Shown piece by piece: positions 25,186 through 37,800 of a stretch of DNA of 64,000 bases. Location: positions 434,001 through 498,000 of the forward strand of contig JAPDFW010000033.1 of NCBI GenBank assembly GCA_028826165.1, read 5' to 3'. The stretch comes from Anaeramoeba ignava. Taxonomy: Eukaryota; Metamonada; Anaeramoebidae. The stretch's first letter is position 1. Each line of letters starts with the position of its first letter. The position numbers and the translations under genes are program-made. The notes beneath the pieces were generated by a model. That model made no database searches. It was not told where the DNA came from and worked only from the letters and a program-made list of their open reading frames with translations.

Positions 25186-27124
25186 CATCATTTAAATTTT
25201 CATTTTCATTTTCATCTTCATTTTCATTTTCATTTTCATCCAAATTATTTAACAAGAGATCTTCTTTTGGAAAAAGATCGTAAATATTTGTAATTGAATG
25301 TACTTCTCGATAAATATTATAAAAGTCAATCCCTTCATCTTTTAATTGGCTAAATTTTTATAAATAAAATTTTTTTTTAAATTTTTAAATGATTATAAAT
25401 TTTAAATTAAAACAAAAATAAAATACTTTCTGCATGTTTTTTGAGCTTGAGAAACAAAACTAACTATAAAAATATAAATAAAATTATAAATAAAATTATA
25501 AATAAAATTATAAATAAAAATATAAATAAAATTATAAATAAAATTATAAATAAAATTATAAATAAAATTATAAATAAAATTATAAATAAAATTATAAATA
25601 AAAATATAAATTAAAATATAAATAAAATATAAATTAAAATATAAATAAAATTATAAATAAAAATTATAAATTAAATTATAAATTAAATTATAAATAAAAT
25701 TATAAATTAAATTATAAATAAAATTATAAATTAAAATTATAAATAAAATTATAAATAAAATTATAAATTAAATTATAAATTAAATTATAAATAAAATTAT
25801 AAATTAAATTATAAATTAAAATTATAAATTAAATTATAAATTAAATTATAAATAAAATTATAAATAAAATTATAAATTAAAATTATAAATAAAATTATAA
25901 ATTAAAATTATAAATTAAAATTATAAATTAAAATTATAAATTAAATTATAAATTAAATTATAAATAAAATTATAAATAAAATTATAAATAAAATTATAAA
26001 TTAAAATTATAAATAAAATTATAAATAAAATTATAAATAAAATTATAAATAAAATTATAAATAAAATTATAAATAAATTAAAATTATAAATAAAATTATA
26101 AATTAAAATTATAAATAAAATTATAAATAAAATTATAAATAAAATTATAAATAAAATTATAAATAAATTATAAATAAAATTATAAATAAAATTATAAATA
26201 AAATTATAAAATAAAATTATAAATAAAATTATAAATTAAATTATAAATTAAATATAAATTAAATTATAAATAAAAATTATAAATAAAATTATAAATTAAA
26301 ATTATAAATTAAAATATAAATTAAATTATAAATTAAAATTATAAATAAAATTATAAATAAAATTATATAAATAAAATTATAAAATTAAAATTATAAATTA
26401 AAATTATAAATAAAATTATAAATAAAATTATAAATAAATTATAAATAAAATTATAAATAAAATTATAAATTAAATTATAAATAAAAATATAAATTAAATT
26501 ATAAATAAATTAAATAAAATTATAAAATTAAAATTATAAATAAAATTATAAATTAAATTATAAATTAAATTATAAATAAAATTATAAATAAAATTATAAA
26601 TAAAATTATAAATTAAATTATAAATTAAATTATAAATAAAATTATAAATTAAATTATAAATAAAAATATAAATTAAAATATAAATAAAATTATAAATAAA
26701 ATTATAAATTAAATTATAAATTAAATTATAAATTAAATTATAAATTAAAATATAAATAAAATTATAAATAAAATTTACCAGAATTTTTTGCTAAATTTGG
26801 TTTTTTAAAATAATCCTTACTAAAATTAAATTAAACAAAAAATTAAATTAAATTGTAAATAAAATTGTTTTTATTAGTTTAATTGTTTCGAATTAATTAC
26901 TTGTTTTGAGAAAAAAAAGATTCAAAAAGTACAATTCTTTGAGAAAGATGTTCTTTAGTTTCATTTAAATTTGTAATTTCTTTTTGAAGATTATTAATTC
27001 TTTTTTGAAGTTCAATTCTTTCATCATTTCGAATTTTTTCTTCTTTAGTTGATTTATGAAATTCTAAATTAAGAAGTTCAAAAACAGTTTCTAAAGAAAG
27101 ATCCAAATTTTGATTCGATTCCAT
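22148..27124 (-). CDS. Striatin homologue (STRIPAK scaffold)
   Basis: Nine exons, all in frame, 787 residues: 26901-27124, 26779-26819, 25427-25463, 24510-25349, 24329-24422, 23790-24089, 23305-23416, 23032-23214 and 22148-22680. Exon 1 is the striatin-type coiled coil (IELQKRINNLQKEITNLNE...RIVLFE). Exon 4 begins with a conserved stretch (QLKDEGIDFYNI) and then a long Asn-Glu repeat. The WD40 part starts at WKPKTILKNHMDSVRSISWH and ends AGADSWVRIL. Signature pieces are HPTLQMILVGNEDRKVRFFD, HEMVAHLDAVTDI and SHDSSIRFWNIESK. Striatins hold PP2A and GCK-family kinases together in STRIPAK. Introns are simple repeats; the second is 1.3 kb. The start is only 44 bp from the divergent phosphoesterase start. 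Confidence 0.92.
22681..23031 (-). repeat. TTTAAT-type repeat intron of the striatin gene
   Basis: Array of TTTTAA units between WD40 exons 8 and 9. The introns at 23417-23789 and 24090-24328 in the same gene are made of the same kind of unit. Confidence 0.85.
25464..26778 (-). repeat. 1.3-kb striatin intron of ATAAATAAAATT-type units
   Basis: About 100 tandem copies of ATAAATAAAATT (12-14 bp) with ATAAATTAAATT variants. It fills the intron between exon 2 (FKKPNLAKNSG) and the 37-nt exon 3. The donor is GTAAATTTT and the acceptor TATAG. Confidence 0.9.
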
Positions 27125-27168
27125 AAATATTTTTTTTAATAAAAGAAAAAAAAAAATGAAAAAAAAAA

Positions 27169-29890
27169 ATGGTAAAATTTTTTAAAAGAAAGAAAAAGAA
27201 AAAATTTTTTATTATTTTTTTTTTTCAATTTCTCGAAATGTTTCTTGTTAATTTTTTCAGAGACTATTTCATACTAATGTTTTTAATTCTAATTTTTTTC
27301 CTTTCGTTTTATTCACCATCATTTCAAACAAGAAACTCAATCAAGCAATCAAACAAATACAAAAATGACAACTACGAAATTACAAACGCAACCGACGGAA
27401 TATTTTGGTTTGTTCAAGTAACAGACACGCATTTAAGCAAATTCAAGGAAGAAAGAGAGCAAAATTTTGAGAGATTATTAGGGCATTTTGTGGAAATAAT
27501 CAATCCAAAAATAGTAATTCATAGTGGTGATATAACTGATGGATTATCAACAGATTCTATTGGATTGAAAAGCAGTCCGCAGAAGCAAGAATGGACCGAT
27601 TACCAAGATATTCTCACTTCGCATTCGATGTTTAACCACACCTTTTGGGTCGATGTTGTTGGAAATCATGATTGGTCTGGTGTCAAAAATTTGGATTCAA
27701 ATGACGACTATTTTTTCAGTTATTCTCCAACTGGTGATTATCTCTCGCAAACACAAAGAGAAAAGAGTTTTCGGTTATAATCTCACGTTCGATTTCGGTC
27801 AGTACGCGTTTATTGCGGTTAATTTCCCTAAATTCTTGGTCACTTTGCCTCTTGGTTTTTTCGCAAATATGAAATCACAAATTATTGATGATATTGAGCA
27901 AGAATTGCAACTATTTGGAAATTCAAATCATACTGTTATTTTTAATCATTTCCCTTCGGCTTTTATTAACGGAATTTCCACAAAATCAACCAACGGGAAA
28001 AGCTTCAAGGATCTTTTAAAAGAGTACCAAGTTGGTTTCCACTTATGCGGTCATTTGCATTCACTCACAATGAAATCACGTCTTTTTCTGGAAGACAAAT
28101 ACAGTCTTTTGGAGCTGGAATCAGGCGATCTTAAAAATCACAAAGCATTCCGCATTTGTGTATTTGATAATGATTTGTTTTCTTTTTTGGATTTAACGCT
28201 TGATGATGATTTCCCGTTGATTTTGATCACAAATCCAAAGGATTATACCTATTTGAGCGAAACTGAACCAATAGACAGGATGAAGAGAAGCAAGTTTATT
28301 CATGTGATGATTTTTGTGCCTGACGAGGGGAATATCTCTTCAGTTTCCGCACAAATCGAAGGAAATTCACTTGGAAATTTAGTTCAAATCAACAACGAAT
28401 CAAGTGATATTTTTTACAATTCTTTTCGTAGTGAATACATGCATCCTCTGTGGGTTGCAGAATGGGATCCCTCTTTATATTTAGAAGACGAATACTCACT
28501 CCAAGTTGTTGTAAATTATCAAGGACAAAGCTATATCGAATTTATCACATTTACACTTGATGGTACACTTGGTGATATGGGAAATAATATCCTTCAAGTC
28601 GTGCAAAAAAATAATCTCCAGCACTTCTTGACTGGTTGGACTGTCTTCATCTATCTTTATACAGTCTTGATTCTTTTGTTATTCCCTAAAATTTTGGTTA
28701 AATTTCTCATTTCTAAAAAGAAATATGATAAATGGGAAATGAAAATGAAATTATTAATCAAAAAAAGTACTCAATCAAATCAATCAAATCAACCAAATTC
28801 TGAAATCCAAAATCTTACTAATTTTATCACTAGTAATGCTTATTATAATAATCCAAATGATATTGTTAATAACAACCAGAATAATAATAATGATAATGAA
28901 AATCAGTTAAGAAGTTCAGCTGAAAATCCTGTATCTGTATCAACTGATGGAAGTGAAGGAGTATCTGATGAAATAGATTTACGTGATATTCCTCATGTCA
29001 TTTCAAGAGATCAAATTTATGATCAAAATCTAAAGCGGAATCAAAATGAAAATCAAAATGAAAATCAAAATGAAAATCAAAATGAAAATCAAAATGAAAA
29101 TCAAAATGAAAATCAAAATGAAAATCAAAATGAAAATCAAAATGAAAATACAAATGAAAATACAAATGAAAATCAAAATGAAAATACAAATGAAAATACA
29201 AATGAAAATACAAATACAAATCAAGACTTAACTGATAATCCAAATCAAATTTTAAATCAAAATCGAAATCAAAATGAAAATCAAAATCAAAATCAAAATC
29301 AAAATCGAAATGAAATTGATTATTTATTCCAATCTTCTATTGAACAAACAAATCAACAAGAACAACAAAACTTAGAAGAAAAAACAAAAACTACATGGAA
29401 AAATTTTATGTGGCATTTCTTAGAAATAAACGTTTACAGATATTCACAAATACCAAAAAAAATGTGGTGGATATTGTTTATAATGGTTATTATTCTTCCA
29501 ATATTTCCATTAGGAATTGTTCCATTTAACGGAAGATGGGGAGCATTATTTTTATGGGGAGTTTTTGTTGATAATACTTATATCAACTCAGTTGAAGTGT
29601 TGATTTTATGCCTTCTCTATTTGTTATTAGTGTTTATACCCACACTTCATTTTATTACACTTAAATCAGTTTACCCGCCAAAAGAGAATTCCACTTGTTT
29701 CAGTTTGTTTGCTTATCCAAGTACTTATCTTGTCATCATTTTATATCTCTTTTTCACATATATCTTGCTATTTCTCAGTATAGGTAGTTTTGGTGCTGCT
29801 GGTCCTTTACTTTCAATTCCTCTTTTTTGGGCTTTATTGGTTCATTTTGGATTATTCGTCTATTATTTGAAAGACAAAACTTATTTCTGA
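27169..29890 (+). CDS. TMEM62-like membrane metallophosphoesterase, one extra base
   Basis: Metal-site motifs are all present in order: TDTHLSK, HSGDITDG, GNHDW, FNHFP and CGHLHS, the calcineurin-like phosphoesterase set. A signal or anchor helix (YFILMFLILIFFLSFY) precedes the domain; at least four membrane helices follow it (VFIYLYTVLILLLF, and three or more after ~residue 770), as in TMEM62. A NENQNENQ repeat (29038-29320) sits between the first C-terminal helix and the rest. ATG 27169 gives a Lys-rich leader; ATG 27239 is an equally good start. The frame breaks at TAA 27778-27780 just after a T4 run (27768-27771). Removing one T gives EKSFGYNLTFDFGQYAFIAVNF in one frame, and 906 residues overall. 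The substrate is unknown. No GT-AG intron explains the break. Confidence 0.82.
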
Positions 29891-29995
29891 TAAACAAACA
29901 AAAAAAATATGAAAAAATCAGTTTTTTTTTTTTAAAAAGAGTTCATTCATTGTAGAAATGAAATCATCAAAAATTTTGAAATAAAAAATTTCTTT

Positions 29996-31349
29996 CTATT
30001 TTCTTTTTTGATATTCTCGAATAGTTATAATTCGATTTTGAATTTGTAATTTTTTTGCTTCAATTGCTTTTTTTGCATCTAAAGGAGATGAAAATGTTAT
30101 AAAAGCAAATTTTTTATAACGAGGTTTTTTGATAATAGACACTGAACCAAATACATTAAAAATTTGTTCAATTTCTGAATTAGTAGAGGTTGGATCTAAT
30201 CCTCCAACCCATATTGTATTTTTTTCATTATCTAAAATATTTTCATTTTTTTGATTTTTTTTTGAATCTTGAATTGAATCTTTTTTATTTGATTCTTTAA
30301 TTGATTCTTTTTGATTTGATTTTTGATTTGATTCTTTTTTAATTGAATCTTTTTGAATTGATTCTTTTTGATTTGATTCTTTTTGAATTGATTCTTTTTT
30401 ATTTGAATCTTTTGATTTGATTTTTTTTGATTTGATTTTTGATTTGATTCTTTTTGATTTGATTTTTTTTGATTTGATTTTTGATTTGATTTTTGATTTG
30501 ATTCTTTTTGATTTGATTTTTGATTTGATTCTTTTTGATTTGATTTTTGATTTGATTTTTGATTTGATTCTTTTTGATTTGATTCTTTTTGATTTGATTT
30601 TTGATTTGATTCTGGATTTGATTCTTTTTTATTTGATTTTTGAGTTGATTTTTTATTTGATTTTTTATTTGATTTTTGATTTGATTTTCGATTTGATTCT
30701 TTTTGATTTGATTTTCGATTTGATTTTTGGGTTGATTCTTGATTTGATTCTTTTTTATTTGATTTTGGAGTTGATTTTTGGGTTGGTTCTTGATTTGAAT
30801 TTGGAGTTGAATTTGGAGTTGATTTTGGGTTTTTTGTAAAATTAATTCTTTTTATTGAATCTTCATCAAGAGTTCTAAATAAAAGATTATTTAAATTAAC
30901 ATAATCTGTTAATAAAGTTAAAATATCCATTTGAATAATTAATTGTTGATCTTGATTTTGTTCTGATTCGGAAACAAACAAAACTCTTGTAAATTTTCTT
31001 TGTTTATTAGATTTTAAATTAACAACACCAATAATATTTATTAAATATTTATTATTAGAAATTTCTTGATATGATTGATCAACGATATCAATTTTAGAAT
31101 TGCTTAAAGGAGGAAGATTTTTTGAAATATCCTTTTAAAAGTAAATTTTAAATTTTTAATTGGATTTTTTATTGAATTTTTTAATTTTACTTCAAATGTT
31201 AAATTTCGAATTATTGAACCTTCTTTTATAAATGTTAATTTTGCTTTTGAATCATAAAATTCTTTTAAATTTTTTGGAGTTTTGCTTAAAGTTTGAAAAT
31301 AAATTTTTATAAACTGTGTTATTTTTTTATTTGATATAAAATTTATCAT
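29996..31349 (-). CDS. G3BP/Rasputin-like protein: NTF2-like domain plus C-terminal RRM, one base missing
   Basis: Exon 1 is 31191-31349, exon 2 is 29996-31131; the intron is 59 bp. The NTF2-like domain reads IKIYFQTLSKTPKNLKEFYD, then after the splice IDIVDQSYQEI...INIIGVV...RKFTRVLFVSESE, closely following the G3BP NTF2 pattern. The C-terminal RRM has NTIWVGGLDPTSTNSEIEQI (RNP2 region) and KKFAFITFSS (RNP1). Between them is a Ser/Asn/Gln/Lys repeat instead of the acidic/RGG linker. G3BPs nucleate stress granules. At 30410-30413 the linker repeat has T4 (+ strand) where neighbouring units have T5. That missing base diverts the frame to a stop at 30232; restoring it leads straight into the RRM and gives 431 residues. 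Family call is good; the indel may be an error. Confidence 0.8.
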
Positions 31350-31926
31350 TATTAATTAAATGAAAAAATGAAAAAATGAAAAATGAAAAATGAAAAAAAA
31401 TTTTTTAATTTTTTGAAAAAGAAAAATAAAAAGAAAATTCAAAAATAAAAAGAAGAAAGAAGTAAATGAAGAGTTAATGAAAAAAAAAAAAAGAATTAAT
31501 CTAAAAAAAATAATTTCTTTGGTATTGTTTTTAAATTTCTTTTTAAATTTCTTTTTAAATTTCTTTTTAAATTTGTTTTTAAATTTCTTTTTAGATTTGT
31601 TTTTAAATTTATTTTTAAATTTCTTTTTAAATTTCTTTTTAAATTTGTTTTTAAATTTCTTTTTAGATTTGTTTTTAAATTTATTTTTAAATTTGTTTTT
31701 AAATTTGTTTTTAAATTTGTTTTTAAATTTGTTTTTAAATTTGTTTTTAAATTTGTTTTTAAATTTCTTTTTAAATTTATTTTTAAATTTCTTTTTAAAT
31801 TTGTTTTTAAATTTGTTTTTAAATTTGTTTTTAAATTTGTTTTTAAATTTGTTTTTAAATTTGTTTTTAAATTTCTTTTTAAATTTGTTTTAAATTTATT
31901 TTTAAATCTCTCTTTTGAAATTAAGT
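31350..31926. repeat. Spacer with 12-bp TTTTTAAATTTG array
   Basis: From ~31520 to ~31910 the spacer is a tandem 12-mer with G/C variants (TTTTTAAATTTC). It is open on both strands because the unit is a multiple of three without stops, which produces artefactual reading frames. It lies between the ASCT stop and the G3BP-like start, both on the minus strand. Confidence 0.85.
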
Positions 31927-34617
31927 CTACCATTTATCAATTTTCATTGTTCCATTTTTATCTAAATTATCAACCATTTTATAAACCTTCTGCAATAAAT
32001 GAGGTTCATGAGCAGCTTTTTTTGCCAAACAATAATTAGTAGCTTGATGAAGATAATCTTTTAGAATAGGTTTATAGTCAGGATGAGCACAATTATTGAT
32101 GATTTCAAGAGCGCGTTTTTTTGGGGACAAACCTCTAAGATCAGCCAAACCTTGTTCAGTAACAATAACATCAAGATCATGTTCTGTATGATCGACATGA
32201 GTGACTTTAGGAACAACACAAGTGATTCCAGTGGGGTCCTTTTTGGTGGGTCTTGATGAAGGACAGTGCATAATTGAGATATAACAATTTCGGAGGAAGT
32301 CGTTGCTCCCTCCAAGACCATTGATCATTCGGGTGCCGCCCACTAATGTGGAGTTAGCATGACCATACATGTCGATTTCTACGGGTGTGTTCATTCCAAC
32401 AACTCCCAATCTTCGTATCATTTCGGCATTGTTTGTGATCTGTTGAGGTCTTAAACAAATTTTTTTTGAATATTCTTGGAATTTTGAGTGGAATCTTTCC
32501 ACACCCTTTTCACTTAGAGAAAGAGACGTTGCTGATGCAAAGTTCAGTTTTCCGCTATCGAAGAAATCCAGCATTGTATCCTGAAGAACTTCTGTCCAAA
32601 CATCGACATTAGTGAATTTTCCTTTTGCCAAACCGCCGACAACTGCGTTGGCAATATTTCCTACTCCGGACTGAAGAGGAAGTAAATTTCGTGGCATTCT
32701 TCCTGCCTTCACTTCCATCTCAAAGAAATCAAGAATGTTATCTGCTATTTTTTCAGATAGTGCGTCAGGATCAGAAAGTGCTCTTCCTTTATCACTTTTT
32801 TTTGATTCTACAATGGCTACAATTTTGTCGCTGTCGACAGGGATGTGAATTGTCCCGATTCGGTCGTCTACTCTGGAGATTAAATATGGTCTTCGGAATG
32901 GTGGTTTTTCATCTCTAACGATATCATGTAATCCTTTATATGAAGGAATTGTTGTATTGACTTCAATAATAAGTTTCTAAAAAATTAAAAATTAATTTTA
33001 AAAATAAAATTAAAAATATTTTTAATCTTGTTTTGCTTATAAAGTTACATCAGCAATTTGACAAATTTCTTCTGCTACTCCAACTGATCCAGCAAGAACT
33101 AATCCTCCATCTTCAAGAATTTCTGTAACTTCAATTATTCCAATATCTAATTTTCCTCCTTTGTTTTTAGTAAAAAATCCAAATAATAAATTTGAAGCAA
33201 AATTGCAAAGATGAAGATCTCCCTTTTAATTTTGATTTTAAATTTGATTTTGATTTTGATTTTGATTTTTAATTTTAATTTTGATTTTGATTTTGATTTT
33301 GATTCCGCTTTAGATTTTAATTTTAATTTTAATTTTAATTTTAATTTTGATTTTGATTTTAAATTTGATTTTAATTTTAATTTTTAATTTTGATTTTGAT
33401 TTTAATTTTAATTTTAATTTTAATTTTAATTTTAATTTTAATTTTAATTTTGATTTTAATTTTGATTTTTATTTTTGAATTTGATTTTGATTTTAATTTT
33501 TAATTTTGATTTTTATTTTTGAATTTGATTTTGATTTTAATTTTTAATTTTGATTTTAATTTTTAATTTTAATTTTTAATTTTGATTTTAATTTTAGTTT
33601 TAATTTTGATTTTAATTTTAATTTTGATTTTAATTTTAATTTTTAATTTTGATTTTAATTTTAATTTTAATTTTGATTTTAATTTTAATTTTAATTTTAA
33701 TTTTAAATTTGATTTTGATTTTAATTTTAAGTATAAATACCATATCAATTTCTCCTGTATTAATACCATGTGCAATATTCTTTCCTGTTTGATAAGGCCA
33801 TCTTCTATTAATCATTTTTAATTTTGCCCAACGATCTTCAGTTTCTGCACCAACTGAAGCACCAATAAAAAGATCAAATTTCATCTAAATTAAATTAAAT
33901 TAAATTGTAATTAAATTAAATTAAATTAAATTAAATTAAATTAAATTAAATTAAATTAAATTAAATTAAATTAAATTAAATTAAATTAAATTAAATTGGA
34001 TTTAAATTGTAATTAAATTAAATTGGATTTAAATTAAATTAAAATTAAATTAAATTGGATTTAAATTGAATTAAATTAAATTGTAATTAAATTAAATTAA
34101 ATTAAATTAAATTGAAATTAAATTAAATTAAATTAAATTAAAAGATTATTTTACTTTCTTTCCAGTTCTTTCAACATAATCAGCAAGTGCAACTGGAACT
34201 TCTTTTGGATAACCAACTGGTGTAAATCTAATTTAAAAAAAAACCAAATTATAAAATTAAAAAAAAACCAAATTATAAAATTAAAAAAAAATCAAATTAT
34301 AAAATTAAAAAAAACCAAATTATAAAATTAAAAAAAAATCAAATTATAAAATTAAAAAAAAATCAAATTATAAAATTAAAAAAAAACCAAATTATAAAAT
34401 TAAAAAAACCAAATTATAAAATTAAAAAAACCAAAAAAAATTTTTTTTGATTTGATTCTTTTTTTTATTTATTTATTTACCCAGACCAACCAAGTGATTG
34501 TCCATCTTGAAAGAATTTTAATGTATCTTGAACAGAACAAACTTTTGAAAGTAAACTTTTTTTTGCAATTCTTGAAGTTAAAGAATCAGAAGAAACTGTT
34601 GAATGTGAAATTGACAT
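31927..34617 (-). CDS. Acetate:succinate CoA-transferase / acetyl-CoA hydrolase family (hydrogenosomal type)
   Basis: Five exons: 34481-34617, 34155-34227, 33741-33884, 33049-33222 and 31927-32976, 525 residues, all phases consistent. Family stretches: [90 protein letters not shown] and [13 protein letters not shown]. This family moves CoA from acetyl-CoA to succinate, making acetate; succinyl-CoA synthetase then makes ATP, the usual energy step of hydrogenosomes. The TEVLQD glutamate is the likely covalent residue by family knowledge. The N-terminus ([20 protein letters not shown]) is Ser/Thr-rich with Arg and Lys and without acidic residues apart from one Asp, so an organelle-targeting sequence is plausible but unproven. 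Introns 2-4 are simple repeats. Confidence 0.9.
33223..33740 (-). repeat. ASCT intron of TTTTGA/TTTTAA units
   Basis: Mixed TTTTGATTTTAATTTTAA array between exons 3 and 4 of the ASCT gene. The next intron (33885-34154) is an ATTAA/TTAAATTAAA array, and the one after (34228-34480) an AAATTATAAAATTAAAAAAACC array. Three neighbouring introns therefore have three unrelated repeat units. Confidence 0.85.
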
Positions 34618-34904
34618 TAATAAAAAGAAAAATGAAAAATGAAAAAAAACTTTTTAATTAATTTTTTTTATTTATTTTTTGATGAGAAGTAAAAATGAGT
34701 CAATTTTTTGAAAAATGAGAAAAAAAAAATAAATTTTTCTCTTTTCTTCTTTTTAATTTTGTTCCACTTTTTTGAATTTAGATTTTAATTTAGATTTTAT
34801 TTTTATTTTTAATTTTAATTTGATTTTGTTTTTGTTGTTGTTTTTATTTGTTGAATTTAAATTTGATTTTGAAAGAATTTCAAAAAAAAAAAATTAAAAG
34901 AAAA
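34618..34904. other. Spacer, no gene seen
   Basis: AT-rich sequence between two minus-strand genes. It contains GTTCCACTTTT at 34761, the reverse complement of the AAAAGTGGAAC word found in other non-coding stretches of this window. Confidence 0.5.
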
Positions 34905-37675
34905 TTAATCAGTTCTTCTCGTTTTTAACTGATCAAGAAATTTGTCTTTTTGAGCAGAAGTTTCAAAAGAAATCAAATCATCAAAACCATGACATCTTAA
35001 ATGAATGATATTACTAAATTTTGGATGAGCATAAGTTTTAAGTTGATTTTTAGAATAAGAAGAAACAATCTTTTTAGATCCATCAATCAAAAGCTCAAGT
35101 TGATTTTGAGTAAACTCAATTCGAACACGCGAAGAATTTTGAAGTTGTTTATCAACAACATCCAAATTAAAAACAAGTGGATCAGTTTCTTGTTGAGGAT
35201 TTTTTCTAAGTTCGCGTTTTGCTTGTCTAAATAACTTATTGAATTGAGTATGTTCGTTTTCGGATTCAAATGTGACGATTTGACTCTTATTTTTGAACGT
35301 GATTTTCATAAATTCTTTCTTTTTAGGATGTAAAGAAATTTTCATTTCGGAAATATTTTGCAAAAGATCTTCATTTTTCGTTTGCAGTTCAACTTGAGAA
35401 GCATTTATATTAAGTAAACCCTGACCAATATTCTCCAACTTTGAATTGTAGATGCTAACGGAAAATTGACTGGAGGATATTTGTGTTGTTGTTTTGTTCT
35501 GTGTTGGAACGTTAGTGTGTGGATTCTTGATATTTGCACTAGGATTTGCCTTCTTTTTCCTCATAAACGATAGTGCTTGAATATGGTCGGAATCGTTCAT
35601 AAAAGAGACAATCACACCTTGCAGATCCGGAAAGGTGAATTTAGTCACAAGTGGGTTTTGAGGATGATGAGAAATTTTGATTTTGCTCACATCACCTGAT
35701 TTTGCTCCGAAATCTTGTGCAAAAATAGAAACAATCTTGTCCCGAAACACCAACCGTGCATATTCCAATATTTCGTATTCATTGCTTAGAAGCTGGATGC
35801 GAAATTCGGTGCTAGTTTTTTCATCGTCTGGAGCTGTGTTTCTTGACTCTCCATAATCAGTTTCAAGTTCACTTTGCAAAACAATTTTTGGATCGTGGAT
35901 TCTTGATTTTGGAGAGTCTTCTAGATCTTGATTTTCCTGAATATATTGATCGGGTCCACTGTCTACTCCACTTGATTGTGTAACAAATCTGTCTGAGAGA
36001 TTTTCTGGATCGCTTTCAATTTCGCTATCAAGAACGACTTGATTTTGATTTTGATTTTGATTTTGATTTCGATTTTGGTTTTGATTTTGATATTCATTTT
36101 TTTCATGTTCTTGTTCAAGCCTTTCTTGCTCTTCTTCTTCTTTAATTCTTGCCAGTCTTTCTTGTTCTTCTTTTAGTCTTTCTTGTTCTTTTCTTATTTT
36201 TTCTTTTTCTGCCTTTATTCTTTCTTGTTCTTCTTTTATTCTTTCTTTCTCTTCTTTTCTTCTTTCTCTTTCTTCAACTTTTGCTTGATCAAAATGTATT
36301 TTTCGAATGTTATTGTAACTTTTCAGAAATTTGTGTGCTTCAAATTCGTTGTGAAATTGAGCTAGAAATTCTGAATACTTGGTTTGGATTTTAATCACTG
36401 TTTTTGAATTCATATCATAAAGTATTCTCAGATACATATTATATCTTGATCTATGAGTTTTTTTCGGCAATTTAATCTGGAGTTCATTGATTTGAAGCTC
36501 CAAAATTCCTTTGGATGCAGTTTTTTCTTGATCAATAACATGAACTCGGAAATTGCTTTGATTTTCTTGTAAATTATCATCTCCAATATCGAATAATTTA
36601 AGAGAGATTTGCGGATATAAAATTGGATGCTTCTTTTTGGGATATTTTCTTTTTTTACGTTTTTTGGTTTCCTTTTCTTTTGGATTTTTTTGTCTTGTTT
36701 TTTGGTTTTGCTTTTGGTTTTCATTTTGATCTTCAAGTTCAATTTCATCTTGACTTTCATTTTGATTTCCATCTTGATATTTATACTCATTTTTGTCTTG
36801 ATATTTATACTCATTTTTATCTTGATATTTATATTCATTTTTGTCTTGATATTTATATTCATTTTTTTCTTCATTTTGATTTGCATTTTTATCTTGATAT
36901 TTATATTCATTTTTTTCTTCATTTTGATTTGCATCTGAATCATTTTGATTTTCATCTACAGTTTCAAAACTTGAAGTTGTTAAATCTGGTTCTTTCAGTT
37001 TACTTTTATCATCCAAATTTTTAATATCATTTTGAACCTTTTTTAAAATTAAATAAAATTGTTCTTCATCTTCTTCAACAAATTGAACTGTAAATTGCTT
37101 TCCTGATGGAAAATTAAATCTCACAAGATATTTTTTTGTCGGATTAACTGAAACTTTTAATTGTTGATCACAAAGTGATGTTTCTTTTTGTGACATCGTT
37201 TCAACTGTTAAATAGTAATCTTGAATAATTACACTTCCAAAATTAGTTGCGTTGAATTGATCATCTAAAATTTTCACTTGAAATTTTTTGTTGATTTTTT
37301 TGTCTGATTTTTCTATTATTTTTTTTAATTCTGAAAGAAGTGTTGGAATATTTTTTTTGCCTTTTATTCCAAGATTTTTTTTAGAAACCCCAAGTTTTTT
37401 ACAAATTTCAAGAAAAGTTTTTTTATTTTCTTTTAAGGATTTACTTTTTTTTTGTTTTTAAGAATAAAAAAAAAATTTTTTTAATTTTAATTTTATAAAT
37501 GAATTTTAATTTTAATTTAATTTTTCTACTTGATTTGTATATTATCTTCAGGTGAAAATACTTTTGCTGCTTTGCATAAATTTTCCCATATCAAATTTTC
37601 TTTCATCTTAAGAGAAATTTTATCTGGAACAAATCCTGAAATCCATTCAAAAACTTCATCATCTTTTTGAGACAT
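34905..37675 (-). CDS. Calponin-homology-like domain followed by about five repeated PH-like beta modules
   Basis: Exon 1 is 37530-37675, exon 2 is 34905-37443; 894 residues. The N-terminal ~90 residues resemble a CH domain: EWISGFVPDKISL, then FLEICKKLGV and IPTLLSELKKI. Then come about five modules of ~90 residues sharing a pattern: a start like F-x-V-x-h-h-(N/D), a middle G-x-L-x-I, then P-x-K-x-x-h-x-h-x-F and a closing helix with F. Examples are VKILDDQFNATN...VNPTKKYLVRFNFPSG; RVHVIDQEKTASKGILELQI; FRIQLLSNEY...HHPQNPLVTKFTFPD; and FSVSIYNSKLENIGQGLLNI...LHPKKKEFMKITFKN. Acidic, NQ-rich and a long EERERRKEEKERIKEEQER helix separate them. Actin or lipid binding would be a guess. I do not recognise the repeated module as a named family. 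Confidence 0.6.
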
Positions 37676-37800
37676 TTTTTAAAAAAAAAAAACTAGAAAG
37701 AAAAAAGAAATGAAAAAAATGAAAAAAAATGAAAAAAAATGAAAAATGAAAAAAATTTTCATTTTTTTTTTAGTTATTTTTGTTTTGAATTTCTTTAAAA

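Noticed and set aside
31477-31933. Open frames on both strands (FLNLFLNL and KTNLKTNL)
   Set aside because: The 12-bp TTTTTAAATTTG unit has no stop in several frames; it is a spacer array, not a gene.
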